A DNA stretch of 64,000 bases from Amphibalanus amphitrite (taxonomy: Eukaryota; Arthropoda; Thecostraca; Balanomorpha; Balanidae): positions 62,001-126,000 of the forward strand of contig NW_024882732.1 in NCBI RefSeq assembly GCF_019059575.1, written 5' to 3'. The number at the start of each line of letters is the position of its first letter. Positions within the stretch are counted from its first letter, which is position 1. Below the pieces are notes generated by a model. That model did no database searches, was not told the DNA's origin, and saw nothing but the letters and a program-made list of their open reading frames with translations. Below are positions 11,521 through 22,953 of the stretch, piece by piece. The position numbers and the translations under genes are program-made.

Positions 11521-11757
11521 CTGGGCCTAATCTTACCAAATGCCGTGAATGCGCATTCACGGCATTTGGGAACATTCATAACAATTCCACATTCACTTAT
11601 TCATTCGTTCAGGCAACATTAATAATCATTCACGCTATTAAAATCATTGGACAAGATTAGCTGGATGTAAATAAAAAGGATATATTAGATATCAATGCCG
11701 TAAACTCCGGCCAGTGCTGCCAAATCCTATTTACGGCATTGGTAAGATTGGGCCCTG
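11521..11757. mobile_element. Small inverted-repeat element with a 34-bp perfect palindrome
   Basis: Arms at 11521-11551 and 11729-11757 share the phrase AATCTTACCAA(A)TGCCGT in inverted orientation. Inside the left arm, 11536-11569 is a perfect 34-bp palindrome centred on TGCGCA. It is probably a 237-bp MITE, and no target duplication was identified. Confidence 0.6.
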
Positions 11758-12002
11758 GATCCGGCATACTCAACTGGGGCCAAACCGGTCGGAATATTTC
11801 ACGGCTCAACATTCCTGACCAAGAGGTCTGTCGATCACAATTCCAGCTTGAGTCAATGTGATCTTCTTCCTTTTGTGCCTTGAAACTATCTGGATGGTGG
11901 ATACTCTTAGCCTTAGGTCTTATTTCATAGTGCAATTAGCTAGGTATTTTTGTTTTATTTCAAAACATTGTGTCTCACAGGTGATCTCAAGCTGGCGTGA
12001 AG
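11758..12002 (+). promoter_or_regulatory. Presumed RRP12 upstream region and 5' UTR acceptor
   Basis: GTGTCTCACAG ends at about 11980 and looks like a 3' splice site, so the 5' UTR may be spliced. No TATA box or other core promoter element was identified with confidence. The stretch 11108-11520 upstream holds nothing recognisable. Confidence 0.3.
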
Positions 12003-15000
12003 ATGGGGAAGGTGCACATCCGACAGAAGGGTCGCAATAAGGCCTACCGATGGGCCAAGGGCCACAGCTCGGACTCCAATCCACCGCTCAAAAAGTTCAG
12101 ACAGAATGCTCAAGCTGGCTTCTTTCAGCCTTTGGGTGAGCCAAAGAAAGGTGAGAAACAGTCATTACCTGTTCTTGAATTAATAGCCGCTAAGCTAAAA
12201 TAGGTACAGGATCGACCTATTTATTGTCTGATGGAAAGTTGTGGAGAATGAGTTTGTGTGTTTTTGTAGATGGCTCACTAGTCAATATTCCCTTTACAGT
12301 CCGGTAGAAATCGATGACCAGTCTGCCACTGACCCCTGTGGCGGGTTCCACTCCCACCTCCTCCCCAGGCGGTCTGACGACGGACGCGCTCTCCAAGCAT
12401 GACGCCGTGCTCGGTGTCTCCGAGCTGAGGAACATTGAGGACGTGGTTGAGGAGGATCAGGAGGACGCGCTCTCGGAGGGCGCGCTCACACTCGGCTCGC
12501 TCGGACAGGCCTCGTTCCGCACGTTCGCCACCGACTTCACACAGTGCACCGTGCCGTCGTTCAGCAAGTAAGGAAAGGTCTTAGATCGCCATGTCCAAAC
12601 TCAGCAACATGCTGCCTGAATGTTAGGGCTGAAAGTCGGGATGCCACATCCCGACTTAGCGTTAGATTCACCTGTGTACTGTACCTCGATGTTTGTCTTT
12701 TGTGCCTTCAACGTCTGCACATGGTTCGCAGACTGCTCACGACTGTTCGGAAAGACTCGCCCATTTACGACGAGATGCTGGCGATCCTGGCCGCCGTCAC
12801 CGAGGTGGTCAAGGAGAAAGAAGGTCAAGAAACCGTCACCGAGTATTTCGGTGCCCTGGTGTGTATAATGCGTTTTTTTTTTCTACGGATTTCATGTAGA
12901 ATCAAATCTTAAGGTGTGTGGATACCAAGAGGCAGCGTTAACGAATTCATATTGGTATTGACTATTGAACGCATTTCTCATTGAATGAATATTCGTATTA
13001 TTTACATTATAATATGTCATTTAAATCACCCTACCAATTCTAAATATTGGAATCTTTTGAGCATCGTCCAGATTGCAGGCGGTTTTGTCTCGCGTCCGTC
13101 CCATCTGGGACAGATACCAGTGCCTGTCATGTCTGACAGTATGTCTGTCATGGGTTACGGACAAAGGTACGTATCGCTAAAGTACGTAGGACAAAAGTAC
13201 GTAAGCAAAAGTACGTAGGATTAAAGTACGTATCGCAGAAGTACGTACAGTATAAAGTACGTATGGACAAAAGTACGTCAGGGACAGAAGTACGTATCGC
13301 AGAAGTACGTACAATATAAAGTACGTATGAACAAAAGTACGTCAAGGACAAAAGTACGTATCGCAGAAGTACGTACAGTATAAAATACGTATGGACAAAA
13401 GTACGTCAGGGACAAAAGTATGTATCGCAGAAGTACGTACTATATAAAGTACGTATGGACAAAAGTACGTCAGGGACAAAAGTACGTATCGCAGAAGTAC
13501 GTAGGGTATAAAGTACGTATGGACAAAAGTACGTCACGGACAAAAGTACGTATAGCTAATGTACGTTGGGTAAAAAGTACGTATGGACAAAAGTACGTCA
13601 CGGACAATAGTACGTATCGCAGAAGTACGTAGGGTATAAAGTACGTATGGACGAAAAAAGTACGTCACGTACAAAAGCCTACGTATAGCAAATGTACGTA
13701 GAGTATAAAGTAGGTTAGCCTTGGGCAAGACGCCCCAGATAATTCATTTTGCTACATAGGTACCTATTTTTGTCTCGCACCACCTGGAAGGCCAAATTTG
13801 TGCTCAATGTGTTCTTTGGACATTTTACTTTAAATTCCACCCCTCAAATTCATTCACTTATGATCGGACTCCCAGCTAGGAAGTGCTTTGTGAAGCAACT
13901 GCAAAAGGGGCATTTTGCCCCAGTCCGTACGTACTTTTGGCATACGTACTTTTTACACTACGTACTTTTGCATACTAACTTTTGCGTACGAACATTTGCG
14001 TACGAACATTTGCGTACGTACTTTTGGAATACGTACTTTATGCACTACGTACTTTTTCATACGTACTTTTGCGTACGAACATTTGCGTACGTACTTTTGA
14101 CATACGTACTTTATGCACTACGTACTTTTGCATACGTACTTTTGCGTACGAACATTTGCGTACATACTTTTGGCATACGAACTTTATCGCCTACGTATAT
14201 TTGCGTACGAACATTTGCATACGTACTTTTGTCCTCCGTACTTTAGCGATACGTACTTTAGTCCTAAAATCGTCTGTCATGACGGCGCCGTGTGTACCAG
14301 ATGTCTCTGTGCTCAGCTGCAGTCCGTTTGTCGGTGTCTGTCATGTCCGTCCCGTCTATGACAGATGTCGGTGCTCGAGTCCACTGAGGAGGAAGGGGTG
14401 CAGCTGCAGGCCGTCTGTCAGCTCCTCTCGCTCGGTATCAGGCATACCCCTCGGCCCGTGCTCATCTCAAAGTTCTCGCTCTGCTCCAAGCTGCTGATGG
14501 CGCGCCTCGAGGCCGTGATGGCCACAGGCACCGTGCTGCTCATCAAGTCGGTCAGTAGCAGAACTTTATTATTCGGGCGGTTGGCTAGCTTCCAGTATTG
14601 GCTTATAATATCCTTATTCTGTATGTAGGCGCTGAGTGTGAATGAAGATTTTAAAGATAAACGTCAGTATTATTTTCATAAATTCGAGTTTTCATTAAAT
14701 TTGCATTTAATGCTAAGCCTTACCTAAAAGAAGCATCTTAGGTACGGAAAGTTACTACGACAGATCTCATTCTGTTGTCACCTCCTCGGCTGTGATCTTC
14801 GAGTGTCGTGTACTGTTTTTTTTTCTGTTCCTGCGCTGCTGGCTGTCGCTCCAGCTGCAGCTCTGACACGTTACTGCTCCGGCAGCTGCTGGAGTGTCTG
14901 GCGGTGCTGCTGCGCGCCCAGCCGGCCGCCACATGGGCGGAGCCGTCCACGCTGCAGATGTACTCGGGCGTGCTCAGTTTCGTCATCCACACGCGGCCGA

Positions 15001-18000
15001 AGGTGCGCCGCGCCGGCCAGCGGGCCGTCATCTCGACACTGCTCGGCTCGGCGTGTATGCGCCAGGACGAGGAGAGCCCGGCGCACCACCCGGCCGCGGC
15101 GACCACGGCCCAGTTCTGCCGGCAGCAGATGGAGCAGTGCGGCGGCGCCGGCCGCGCCGTCACCACGCTGCACGTCCTCACACTGCTGCGCGCCGTGCTG
15201 CACACCTTCCCCCGACAGCAGCTCAAGGCCGTCATCGAGACCATGCTGAAGCTGATGACGCTGGCCTCGCCGCTGGTGAAGCGCTCGTGTCTGCAGGCGC
15301 TGCAAGCCATGCTGGTGAACAGTCCCGACCGGCAGACGCTGCCGCCGGCCATGAACGCCCAGCTGGTGTCGGCGCTGTACGACTACCAGCCGCCGGTGGG
15401 CGACGCGGCGCCGCTCGTCTCCTGGCTGTCCGCCATGCACGCGGCGCACACCTGTCTGTACGGGCGCGACCAGCAGCTGGGAGTGGCGCACCTGCCGCGG
15501 TTCTTCGCCGCCGCCGCCGCCTGCTGGGCCTCCAGTAAGCCGGAGGTGCGCACGGCCGTCACCGAGGCGCTCTCGGGCCTGATCGACGCCGTGGTGGCCG
15601 AGCTGGACGCGGATGGCGAGCCGGCAGCGCGCGCCTGCTTCCAGTCGCTCATGGACGGACTGCAGTTCCAGTATGTGGACGCCTGGCCGCTGGTGCTGCG
15701 AACGCTGAGCAAGTTTTTCACGTCGTACGGCGCGCGCTGCCGGCCGTTCGTGGGTCCGTCGCTGGTGACGCTGGCCGAGCTGCGCGACACGGAGCAGTTC
15801 ACCTACACAGCAGAGCTGGAGGCGGCCATCGGCGCGGCCGTCTCAGCCGTCGGGCCGCGCACACTGCTGGAGCACGTGCCGCTCCGCATCGCCGGCGACG
15901 AGAGCGACGACCCGGAGTTCTCGCGCAGCTGGCTGCTGCCGGTGCTGCGCGCCGCCGTGCGCGACACAGAGCTGGCCTTCTTCGCCGAGTACTTCCTGCC
16001 GCTGGCGCGGGCGCTGAAAACGCGCGCCCAGCAGCTGGAGCAGGCCGACGACCGACGCATGTGCCGCATCTACAACACGCTGGAGCTGCAGGTGTGGGAC
16101 TTGCTGCCCGGCTTCTGCACGGGAGCCCTGGACGTGCCGGACAGTCTGAAGCGGGTGGCACGCGCCCTGGGCTCTCTGCTCACCGAGCGCGAGGACCTGC
16201 GGCTGGTGGTGCTCTCCGCGCTCCGGCTGCTCGCCACCAAGTCCAGCGACGACGAGGCCTCGCGCGCCGAGGTGGCCAGATTCGCCAAGAACTACCTGCC
16301 GATCCTTTTTAACCTGTACATGACGCTGCCGAGCTCAGGTCCGGGTCAGGGCCACCGGGCCGCCGTACTGGAGACGGTCACCGCCTACCTGACCGTGGCC
16401 GACCACGATCTCATCAAGGCACTCGTCGACAAGTGAGTAACTAAGCCGCCGAGTGGTCACTGGGGGCGGGGCAGTTCGAGATTCCATATTGGTTTTAATC
16501 TACATGAATTTCCACTCTTGATATTGTCGTTAAATATGAAACTGACGGGCTTAGGTGCTTAACTTAGTATCGAACTAAATATGAAGGTAACATGTTATTG
16601 GTTAGCCTTGTTTTTCGTTTTTTATGGCCTGGGGGCCGGGGGTCTTTACAAAAAGGTATGCTGTCTGATCCGTCTGCTCCTCTTCTACAGGTTGTCCCAG
16701 AATTGACCGAACATTTATTTTCTGGCTAAAAGTACCATTGCGCTCGATTCTTATTAGATACGAGCATTATACTTTTGTGGGACATCCCTTAGCTATCGAG
16801 CTTGGAGACTGTGTGATTTTGGTGGACGGTCATGACTCAAGTCAACTACATTATTAGTTATATTGTATTATCCAGAGTCAACAAAGAGTAGTCCCTTTCC
16901 GTTTTTAGCCTTAGCTGCCAAAAGGCAATCATGGTAAATAAAGTGCCGTTCTCAACTTCGTAAACGGACTTTCGGCATGGTTCTTGCTGGAGATCTCCAG
17001 CAGCTCATCTGAAAACAGCATGAGTGTGCAAAGCGCAGTTATATCAGCGAGCGAAGCCAGAGAGAGCAAGAGATAGCCTGATCGACAAGCCTGGGCGCGA
17101 CCAAGAAGGAGCATGCACCAGTCGTCAAGCGGGTTTTTGCCATATCATGGAAAACAAACGTCACCCAGCTACCCAAAAACGAGCTAAACGACAGATCAGG
17201 GTCAGCTACAAAACACCAGTCTACTTTTGACCACTATCTTCCACAAAATTTTTGAATTTGGGGCCCCTAACCTGAAAAATAGGCCAAAACTAACGGAGAG
17301 ACAGCGCAAATCGCTACAAATCAGCCAGAAGTCATAACATATGCGACAAAAAAGTGAATGGGAACACACGTTGTGGTCTTACGAAGGTATCCTGCCATTT
17401 GAACCGACAAAAAAGTTAGGTGTGGACGTCAGATGGTGACAACGTCCAAACAGCGAAGACGGCCAGGCACCCGTCGAACATCAAAGTGTGAGACATTTTG
17501 AGCCACGGTGCGCTCATTCAGCTTCACGTGATGCCCCAAAGACGACCGTTAAAGGGACTATCCCACCTTCTAAAATGTTGTTAAAACCAGTTAAATTGTG
17601 CCCGACTTTATAGATTGGATGACCAGGAACACGGTTCTGGCATTTATTTTTCATTGAACATCTTAGGCTTCCCATATTCCAAACACAAACTTTCAAATAT
17701 GTGACGTCACAGCCCAAAATTACCTCCTTCCCCAGGCCACATTACTGTCATAAAGCTGATTCTTTTTACTCTGTAGGCACCACAACAAAGTTCAGACCAA
17801 GTTTTAAGCGATTTTTCAACGAACAAACCCATTTAAATCAGAATGACTAAACGAGGTGACGTCACACTAACGGTCGCTCCATGTTGAAGATAGGGCCTTG
17901 TACAAGGCCCATTTTCAAATGAAGGGAACGAATTTCTTCAACACCAAGAGGCCGCGGGGGTTGCAACCTAGATAGATAGTGGTTTCTGAACCTCGCCGCA

Positions 18001-21000
18001 AACTTGGCTATCTCAACTCAAACCCCATGTTAAAGGTGGGATAGTCCCTTTAACACAGATTGCTACTGCGGTAATATTCAAGCATTACAAAAACTGGTTG
18101 TCGTGAACTGAATGGCCATAAACGGGTTTGTTCTGGAAACCAAATATGTTGGAAGCCAAAGGTCACGCCACGTTCAGGCATGGAGGTTCTCCACTTCAGA
18201 TGTCAAAAAACAGCGCAGCAGTAGTGTAGGCAGATTTTTGTGTGTGGGGGGGAGGGAGAATGCCTTATGGTCTGGGAAGTGGGAACAGTTTGGATGCAAA
18301 TTTAATCGAAAATATTTATAGTATCCACCGGCAAGAGGTCAATGAAAACCGTCGTACAACCAGTTTCGGGAGACCCGTAAAACAACTGAAGCCAGCATCG
18401 TCTGGCATTTAGCTACCATTGTCGGCTAATCTTGTAGCTAGCGTGTATACTGTATATTGCATGTGCCATTTCGAAGCTAGCCTTATTGACTATATCGGAC
18501 GATAAAAAGAAAAAAGTGCAATTATTTTTCTCTTATCCTATGCGCTGATTAAAAGTGTTTGGTCAATTCTGGGACACCCTGTATGCCCGCATCTGACTGA
18601 GCCGGTGTCGGTGGCAGGGCGCTGTCTGATCTGTGTGCTGCTGTGTCCGTATCTGACCATGCCGGTGTCGGTGGCAGGGCGCTGTCTGATCTGTGTGCTG
18701 CTGTGTCCGTATCTGACTGTGCCGGTGTCGGTGGCAGGGCGCTGTCTGATCTGTGTGCTGCTGTGTCCGTATCTGACCATGCCGGTGTCGGTGGCAGGGC
18801 GCTGTCTGATCTGTGTGCTGCTGTGTCCGTATCTGACTGTGCCTATGTGTGCTGCTGTGTCCGTATCTGACTGTGCCGGTGTCGGTGGCAGGGCGCTGTC
18901 TGATCTGTGTGCTGCTGTGTCCGTATCTGACCATGCCGGTGTCAGTGGCAGGGCGCTGTCTGATCTGTGTGCTGCTGTGTCCGTATCTGACCATGCCGGT
19001 GTCGGTGGCAGGGCGCTGTCTGATCTGTGTGCTGCTGTGTCCGTATCTGACTGTGCCTATGTGTGCTGCTGTGTCCGTATCTGACTGTGCCGGTGTCGGT
19101 GGCAGGGCGCTGTGTGATCTGTATTAGAGATGTCAATCGGATACCAACTTTTTGGTATACCGATACCAAACCGATACCAACTTGGTATTTGGTATTTCAA
19201 TCGTAATGTGTTTGGTATTTTGTTGGTATCATAAACCCTCACTAATGTATAAGAGGCTAAGAAATCGGTAAAAAGTTGGTATTTCCCTCATTTTCCCAAG
19301 TTGGTTTGGTTTCGGTATTTTCCCGTGGTTTTTGGTTGGCATTTGGTTTGGTATCGGTATTCCGATTTTCCGTAATTGACATCACTAATCTGTATGCTGC
19401 TGTGTCCGTATCTGACTGTGCCGGTGTCGGTGGCAGGGCGCTGTCTGATCTGTGTGCTGCTGTGTCCGTATCTGACCATGCCGGTGTCGGTGGCAGGGCG
19501 CTGTCTGATCTGTGTGCTGCTGTGTCCGTATCTGACTGTGCCGGTGTCGGTGGCAGGATGCTGTGTGATCTGTATGCTGCTGTATCCGTATCTGACTGTG
19601 CCGGTGTGTGCTGCTGTGTCCGTATCTGACTGTGCCTATGTGTGCTGCTGTGTCCGCATCTGACTGAGCCGGTGTCGGTGGCAGGGCGCTGTCTGATCCG
19701 TGTGCTGCTGTGTCCGTATCTGACTGTGCCGGTGTCGGTGGCAGGGCGCTGTCTGCCCTATGTGCTGCTGTGTCCGTATCTGACCATGCCGGTGTCGGTG
19801 GCAGGGCGCTGGAGAAGGTGGGCGCCGGCGAGCCGTCTGACGAGGACCGCGCCCACATGCTGGACCTGCTGCGCACCATGCTGCCGCACATGGAGGCCGA
19901 CGTGATCGCGCGCGTCTGGGGCTACGCCGGCCCGTTCGTGGAGGGCGAGCAGCGGCTCAGCCAGAAGACCGCCTACCGACTGCTGGAGGACGTGTGTCAG
20001 AGCCAGCATCAGGGCTGCATCACATTCGTCCAGGAGAACCACATGGACCTGATGAGCGCGCTGAAGCGCTCCATGGCGTCGGCCAGCGCGTCGGCCAAGA
20101 CCACCAGGCTGTCGTGTTTGGCCGGCCTGCTGGAGCACCTAGACGGCAGCAGCGAGCACTTTGTGGCCGGCGTGCTGCCCGAGGCGGTGCTCTGCTGCAA
20201 GGAGCACAACGAGAAGTCGCGCGCGGCCGCGTTCCGTCTGATCGTCCGTATCGGCGAGACACTGCGCCGCTGGGCGTCCGAGGCCGGCCAGGAGCCCGAG
20301 GAGGCCATGCGCACCTACATGAAGATGCTGCTGGCCGGCCTGACGGGATCGCCCAAGCTGATCGCCGGCACGCTGCTGGCCACGGCGCAGGTGATCCACC
20401 AGTTCAAGGAGATCTTCCCGGCCGACCTGCTGGACCTGACGCTGGACAACGTGTGCCTGCTGATGACTTCGTCCTCCCGAGAGCCGGCAGAGGCGTGCCT
20501 CTCGCTGGTCAAGGCGCTCGTGTTCGCCATCGACCCGGCGGTGTTCGCGCGCTTCCTGCCCCGTCTGATGAAGGCCATCGCCATGATGACGCCCGACTGT
20601 AAGCGGCACTTCCGGCAGAAGACGCGCGACCTGCTGGCCGTGTTCGTGCGCAAGTTTGGCTTTGACGTCATCTTCGGCCTGGCGCCGTCCGGAGACGCAG
20701 TACTGCAGAAGCGGCTCAAGAACATCAAGAAGGTGGAGCAGCGTAAGAAGGCCGACCGGGAGGCGCGCCGGCAGCAGCAGGAGTCGGACGACGAGCTGGC
20801 ACCCACCACCAAGAGGTTAGTTTGGAATACAGACGCTGGCCTAAAATAGCGAAGTTTTGGTGAGGTTCAATGTTCTGAATGTAAATGTCAGCGTTTGTAT
20901 GGACCTAGTCTGCTGATTCCTAGTCGACCACTCTAAATAGTAATTTTTATTTCTTTTGCAATTCACAAAAAAAGATGTATAAAAGCAGGCCGATACGCGG

Positions 21001-21914
21001 CTAATTCAAGCTCTGTACCTCAATGGTGCCTGCTATTCTGACCACTCCTCTGCTGTTTGGCGGCAGCGTGGACGAGATTCTGCAGGCGGCCGAGGTGTCC
21101 TCGGACGAGGACGAGGGCGGCTGCTCCGAGCAGCAGCGGCCCGCCCGCAGGAAGGCCAACAGCGCCGCCTGGATCCGAGAGGACGCAGAGAGCATCGTCG
21201 ACCTGCTCGACCCCAAGGCCTCTCGACAGGTCACCGGTAATAAAAGGGGACACTTGTTGCAATGCGCTGGGCAGCCATCGTATTCAATGAGTGTTTGCGC
21301 GTTTTAGCGTTGTAGTCGTGAGTCATTCTTGCAATTCACAACGACTTTCCATTCCCACAACAACAGTTCATTTGCGTTGTAGTCGTCTTGGCATTTTGTC
21401 ACTGAGGATGTGCTTAACAATCTAAGTCAATTATTGGCTCAGAATTCGTTTGTTGTCTGCCTATTTTAAGTGTGAATCCGAATGCATTTTGCGTGAACTT
21501 CACTAAGTACAAATGTTATCGTGTGACCTGTGAGCGGAGACGGTGTCTTTTCGTTCGGTATAATCGCTATTGTATGACGGTAGACCCCGTTCATTGTGTG
21601 CACTCCTGATGTGACCGGTGCCCTGCGCAGCGTCGCGGCCGGACCAGGGCGGTGCTGGGGCAGAGCGAAGGGAGCGGCGCCGGAAAGAGTTCGGCATCAG
21701 CGAGGACGGCCGGCTCATCATCGACACGGGCGACGACGACGACGACGAGCCGATCCGGTCCAGCGACGACGAGGAGGGTGAGACGCGGCTCTGTGGTATC
21801 TTAGAGAGATAGTGTTCCACAGTGACCAGGTGAACTAACATCATAAGTTTTTGCGTGCTGTCTGGGGGTATAATATCGCCCTTTGATTATTATTATTTAT
21901 ATTATTTTTTTTAT

Positions 21915-21956
<42 letters not shown>

Positions 21957-22953
21957 TGCTTCCAATAAGGTGTTCCAGTGTTACATGTCAAGGACATCTA
22001 TCTTACCAGCCATGTTAACAGCATATCGTCCATATCCCCGGTCTCCTCCGTTCGCTGCGGAGTTTTTTTTCAGAGAGCTGCCAGTGACAGTTCATACTGA
22101 CTCCCTGTGCGAGTTTTAATGACTGGTGGCGTTGCCCGCAGACGAGCCGGACCAGTTTCTGGAGGCGATCCGTAACACGGCCGGCCACCGGGCCAAGCGG
22201 AAGCTGGACGCCTGCAGCGCGGGCTCGGCGTCCGAGCCGGCGCCGGCGTCCAAGTACCGGGCCGGCGGCGGCGGCATCCACCGGCCGGTGGGCGGCGCCG
22301 AGTCGGTCCGCTCGGGCCGCTCGCACTGGTCAACGGCCGGCGCGTCGGTGCGCTCGGGCCGCTCGGCCCGCTCGGCCGGCGGCGGGCCCCCGGCCAGAGT
22401 CGGCGCCGAGTATGCCTCCAAGAAGGGACGCGGCGACGTCAAGCGGGCCGGCCGGCCCGACCCGTACGCCTACGTGCCGCTCAAGAGGAACACACTCAAC
22501 AAACGGTCAGTGTGGCCAGCTGGCCGTCCAGGGTACCGGGCGGAGAACGTGTGGACTGGCCGACCGGGGTTGAGCCGAGTGAATGTGTTAAATGGGTTAG
22601 GGTAGGGACTGGAATACCTCACTAGATGGCGCTGTTTGTCGTAAGCCTGTTATGTTGCACCCTGTGGGGTTCGCAAAATAAAACAGGCTTGAACAGCCTG
22701 AGAAGGTAGACCTTACAATGGTTTACTCTATATTTCGGGACATACGAGCTGTTAGATTTTTTTACATTAACTTTACTATCCAACGCAGCTGTTGCATGAA
22801 GTACCGGAGCCTGTATTATTTAACTGAATGTTTCTTTCTTTCGTTTCCAGGAAAAAGGCAAAGTACGAGGGGCAATACAAGAACATTGTCAGCGGCGCGC
22901 AGAAGGGCGCGACGAAGGGTGCCAAGGCCCGCGGACGCAGCAGGAAGCGCTGA
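12003..22953 (+). CDS. RRP12: RRP12-like ribosome biogenesis protein, 10 coding exons, complete
   Basis: Homolog of RRP12, a nucleolar/nuclear HEAT-repeat (NUC173) protein needed for pre-40S and pre-60S maturation and export. Exons: 12003-12135, 12369-12567, 12732-12858, 14365-14550, 14886-16432, 19805-20815, 21067-21236, 21631-21777, 22142-22505, 22851-22953. All junctions are GT-AG and phases join cleanly, giving 1328 residues against about 1297 in human. The N-terminus has the [11 protein letters not shown] motif. The large fifth and sixth exons hold the NUC173/HEAT solenoid ([44 protein letters not shown]). The tail has [14 protein letters not shown] and a Lys/Arg-rich end (nuclear targeting). 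The start is the first ATG giving the conserved N-terminus. Exon 2 uses the acceptor ending at 12368, because the earlier AGs give a stop or the wrong phase. The acceptors of exons 4 and 6 are duplicated upstream. Confidence 0.96.
12629..12653. repeat. Small perfect hairpin in RRP12 intron 2
   Basis: An 11-bp perfect stem, AAGTCGGGATG and its complement, flanks a 3-base loop at about 12629-12653. No function is evident. Confidence 0.6.
13160..14265. repeat. Two opposed TACGTA satellite arrays in RRP12 intron 3
   Basis: From about 13160 to 13720 the unit AAAGTACGTA recurs every 15-25 bases in a longer period near 75 bp (AGTACGTATCGCAGAAG, TACGTATGGACAAAAG). From about 13925 to 14265 the same motif appears as its reverse complement, TACGTACTTTT, about 18 times. 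The arms are separated by about 200 bases of unique sequence (13735-13920), so the intron could fold into a very large hairpin. TACGTA is itself palindromic. Confidence 0.9.
14281..14364 (+). repeat. Partial duplication of the RRP12 exon 4 acceptor
   Basis: ACCAG followed by ATGTCTCTGTGCTC near 14290 imitates the true junction GACAG/ATGTCGGTGCTCGAG at 14364/14365, about 70 bases downstream. A related GTCCGTCCCATCTGGGACAG phrase also occurs near 13100. Confidence 0.5.
16433..17552. other. RRP12 intron 5, first part: nothing recognised
   Basis: No repeat family or open frame of note is seen. The intron continues through the TTAA element, unique sequence (18054-18576) and the splice-site minisatellite up to exon 6 at 19805. 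Confidence 0.4.
17553..18049. mobile_element. TTAA-flanked MITE in RRP12 intron 5
   Basis: AGGGACTATCCCACCTT starts the element and its reverse complement ends it. TTAA lies at 17549-17552 and 18050-18053. It is 497 bp with no coding capacity. A TTAA duplication and AGGG ends fit Kolobok- or piggyBac-like non-autonomous elements, and the exact superfamily is inference. A similar right end, GGGAGGGTCCCTTTAA, lies at about 2039-2054. Confidence 0.85.
18577..19804 (+). repeat. 60-bp minisatellite built from the RRP12 exon 6 acceptor
   Basis: The unit runs GCCGGTGTCGGTGGCAG / GGCGCTG, then TCTGATCTGTGTGCTGC, then TGTCCGTATCTGACTGT. The part before the slash plus GGCGCTG is identical to the real 3' splice site and first seven bases of RRP12 exon 6 at 19788-19811. 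About 13 copies precede the true junction, with some truncated units of about 34 bp. Each full copy carries a branch-point-like CTGAC, a pyrimidine-rich run and CAG. The nearest decoys are at 19745 and 19685. A hAT MITE interrupts the array. Confidence 0.93.
19125..19387. mobile_element. hAT-type MITE inside the splice-site minisatellite
   Basis: Ends TAGAGATGTCAAT and, reversed, TAGTGATGTCAAT are flanked by the exact 8-bp duplication ATCTGTAT at 19117-19124 and 19388-19395. The 263-bp interior is full of GGTAT/ATACC phrases in both orientations and has no coding capacity. The target is a minisatellite unit. Confidence 0.9.
21917..21953. repeat. (TA)n microsatellite in RRP12 intron 8
   Basis: About 18 uninterrupted TA units. 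Confidence 0.95.

Noticed and set aside
12308-12368. Earlier acceptors for RRP12 exon 2 (after TTTACAG or GGTAG)
   Set aside because: They introduce a stop or break the phase. The acceptor at 12368 follows a strong pyrimidine run and restores similarity to the human protein.
13160-14265. Regularly spaced repeats resembling a CRISPR array
   Set aside because: Unit spacing is irregular, there are no unique spacers of fixed length, it lies in an intron of a eukaryotic gene, and the motif is palindromic satellite.
14738-15491. Minus-strand frames of about 200 residues
   Set aside because: They are antisense shadows of RRP12 exon 5, whose GC-rich third positions keep opposite frames open.
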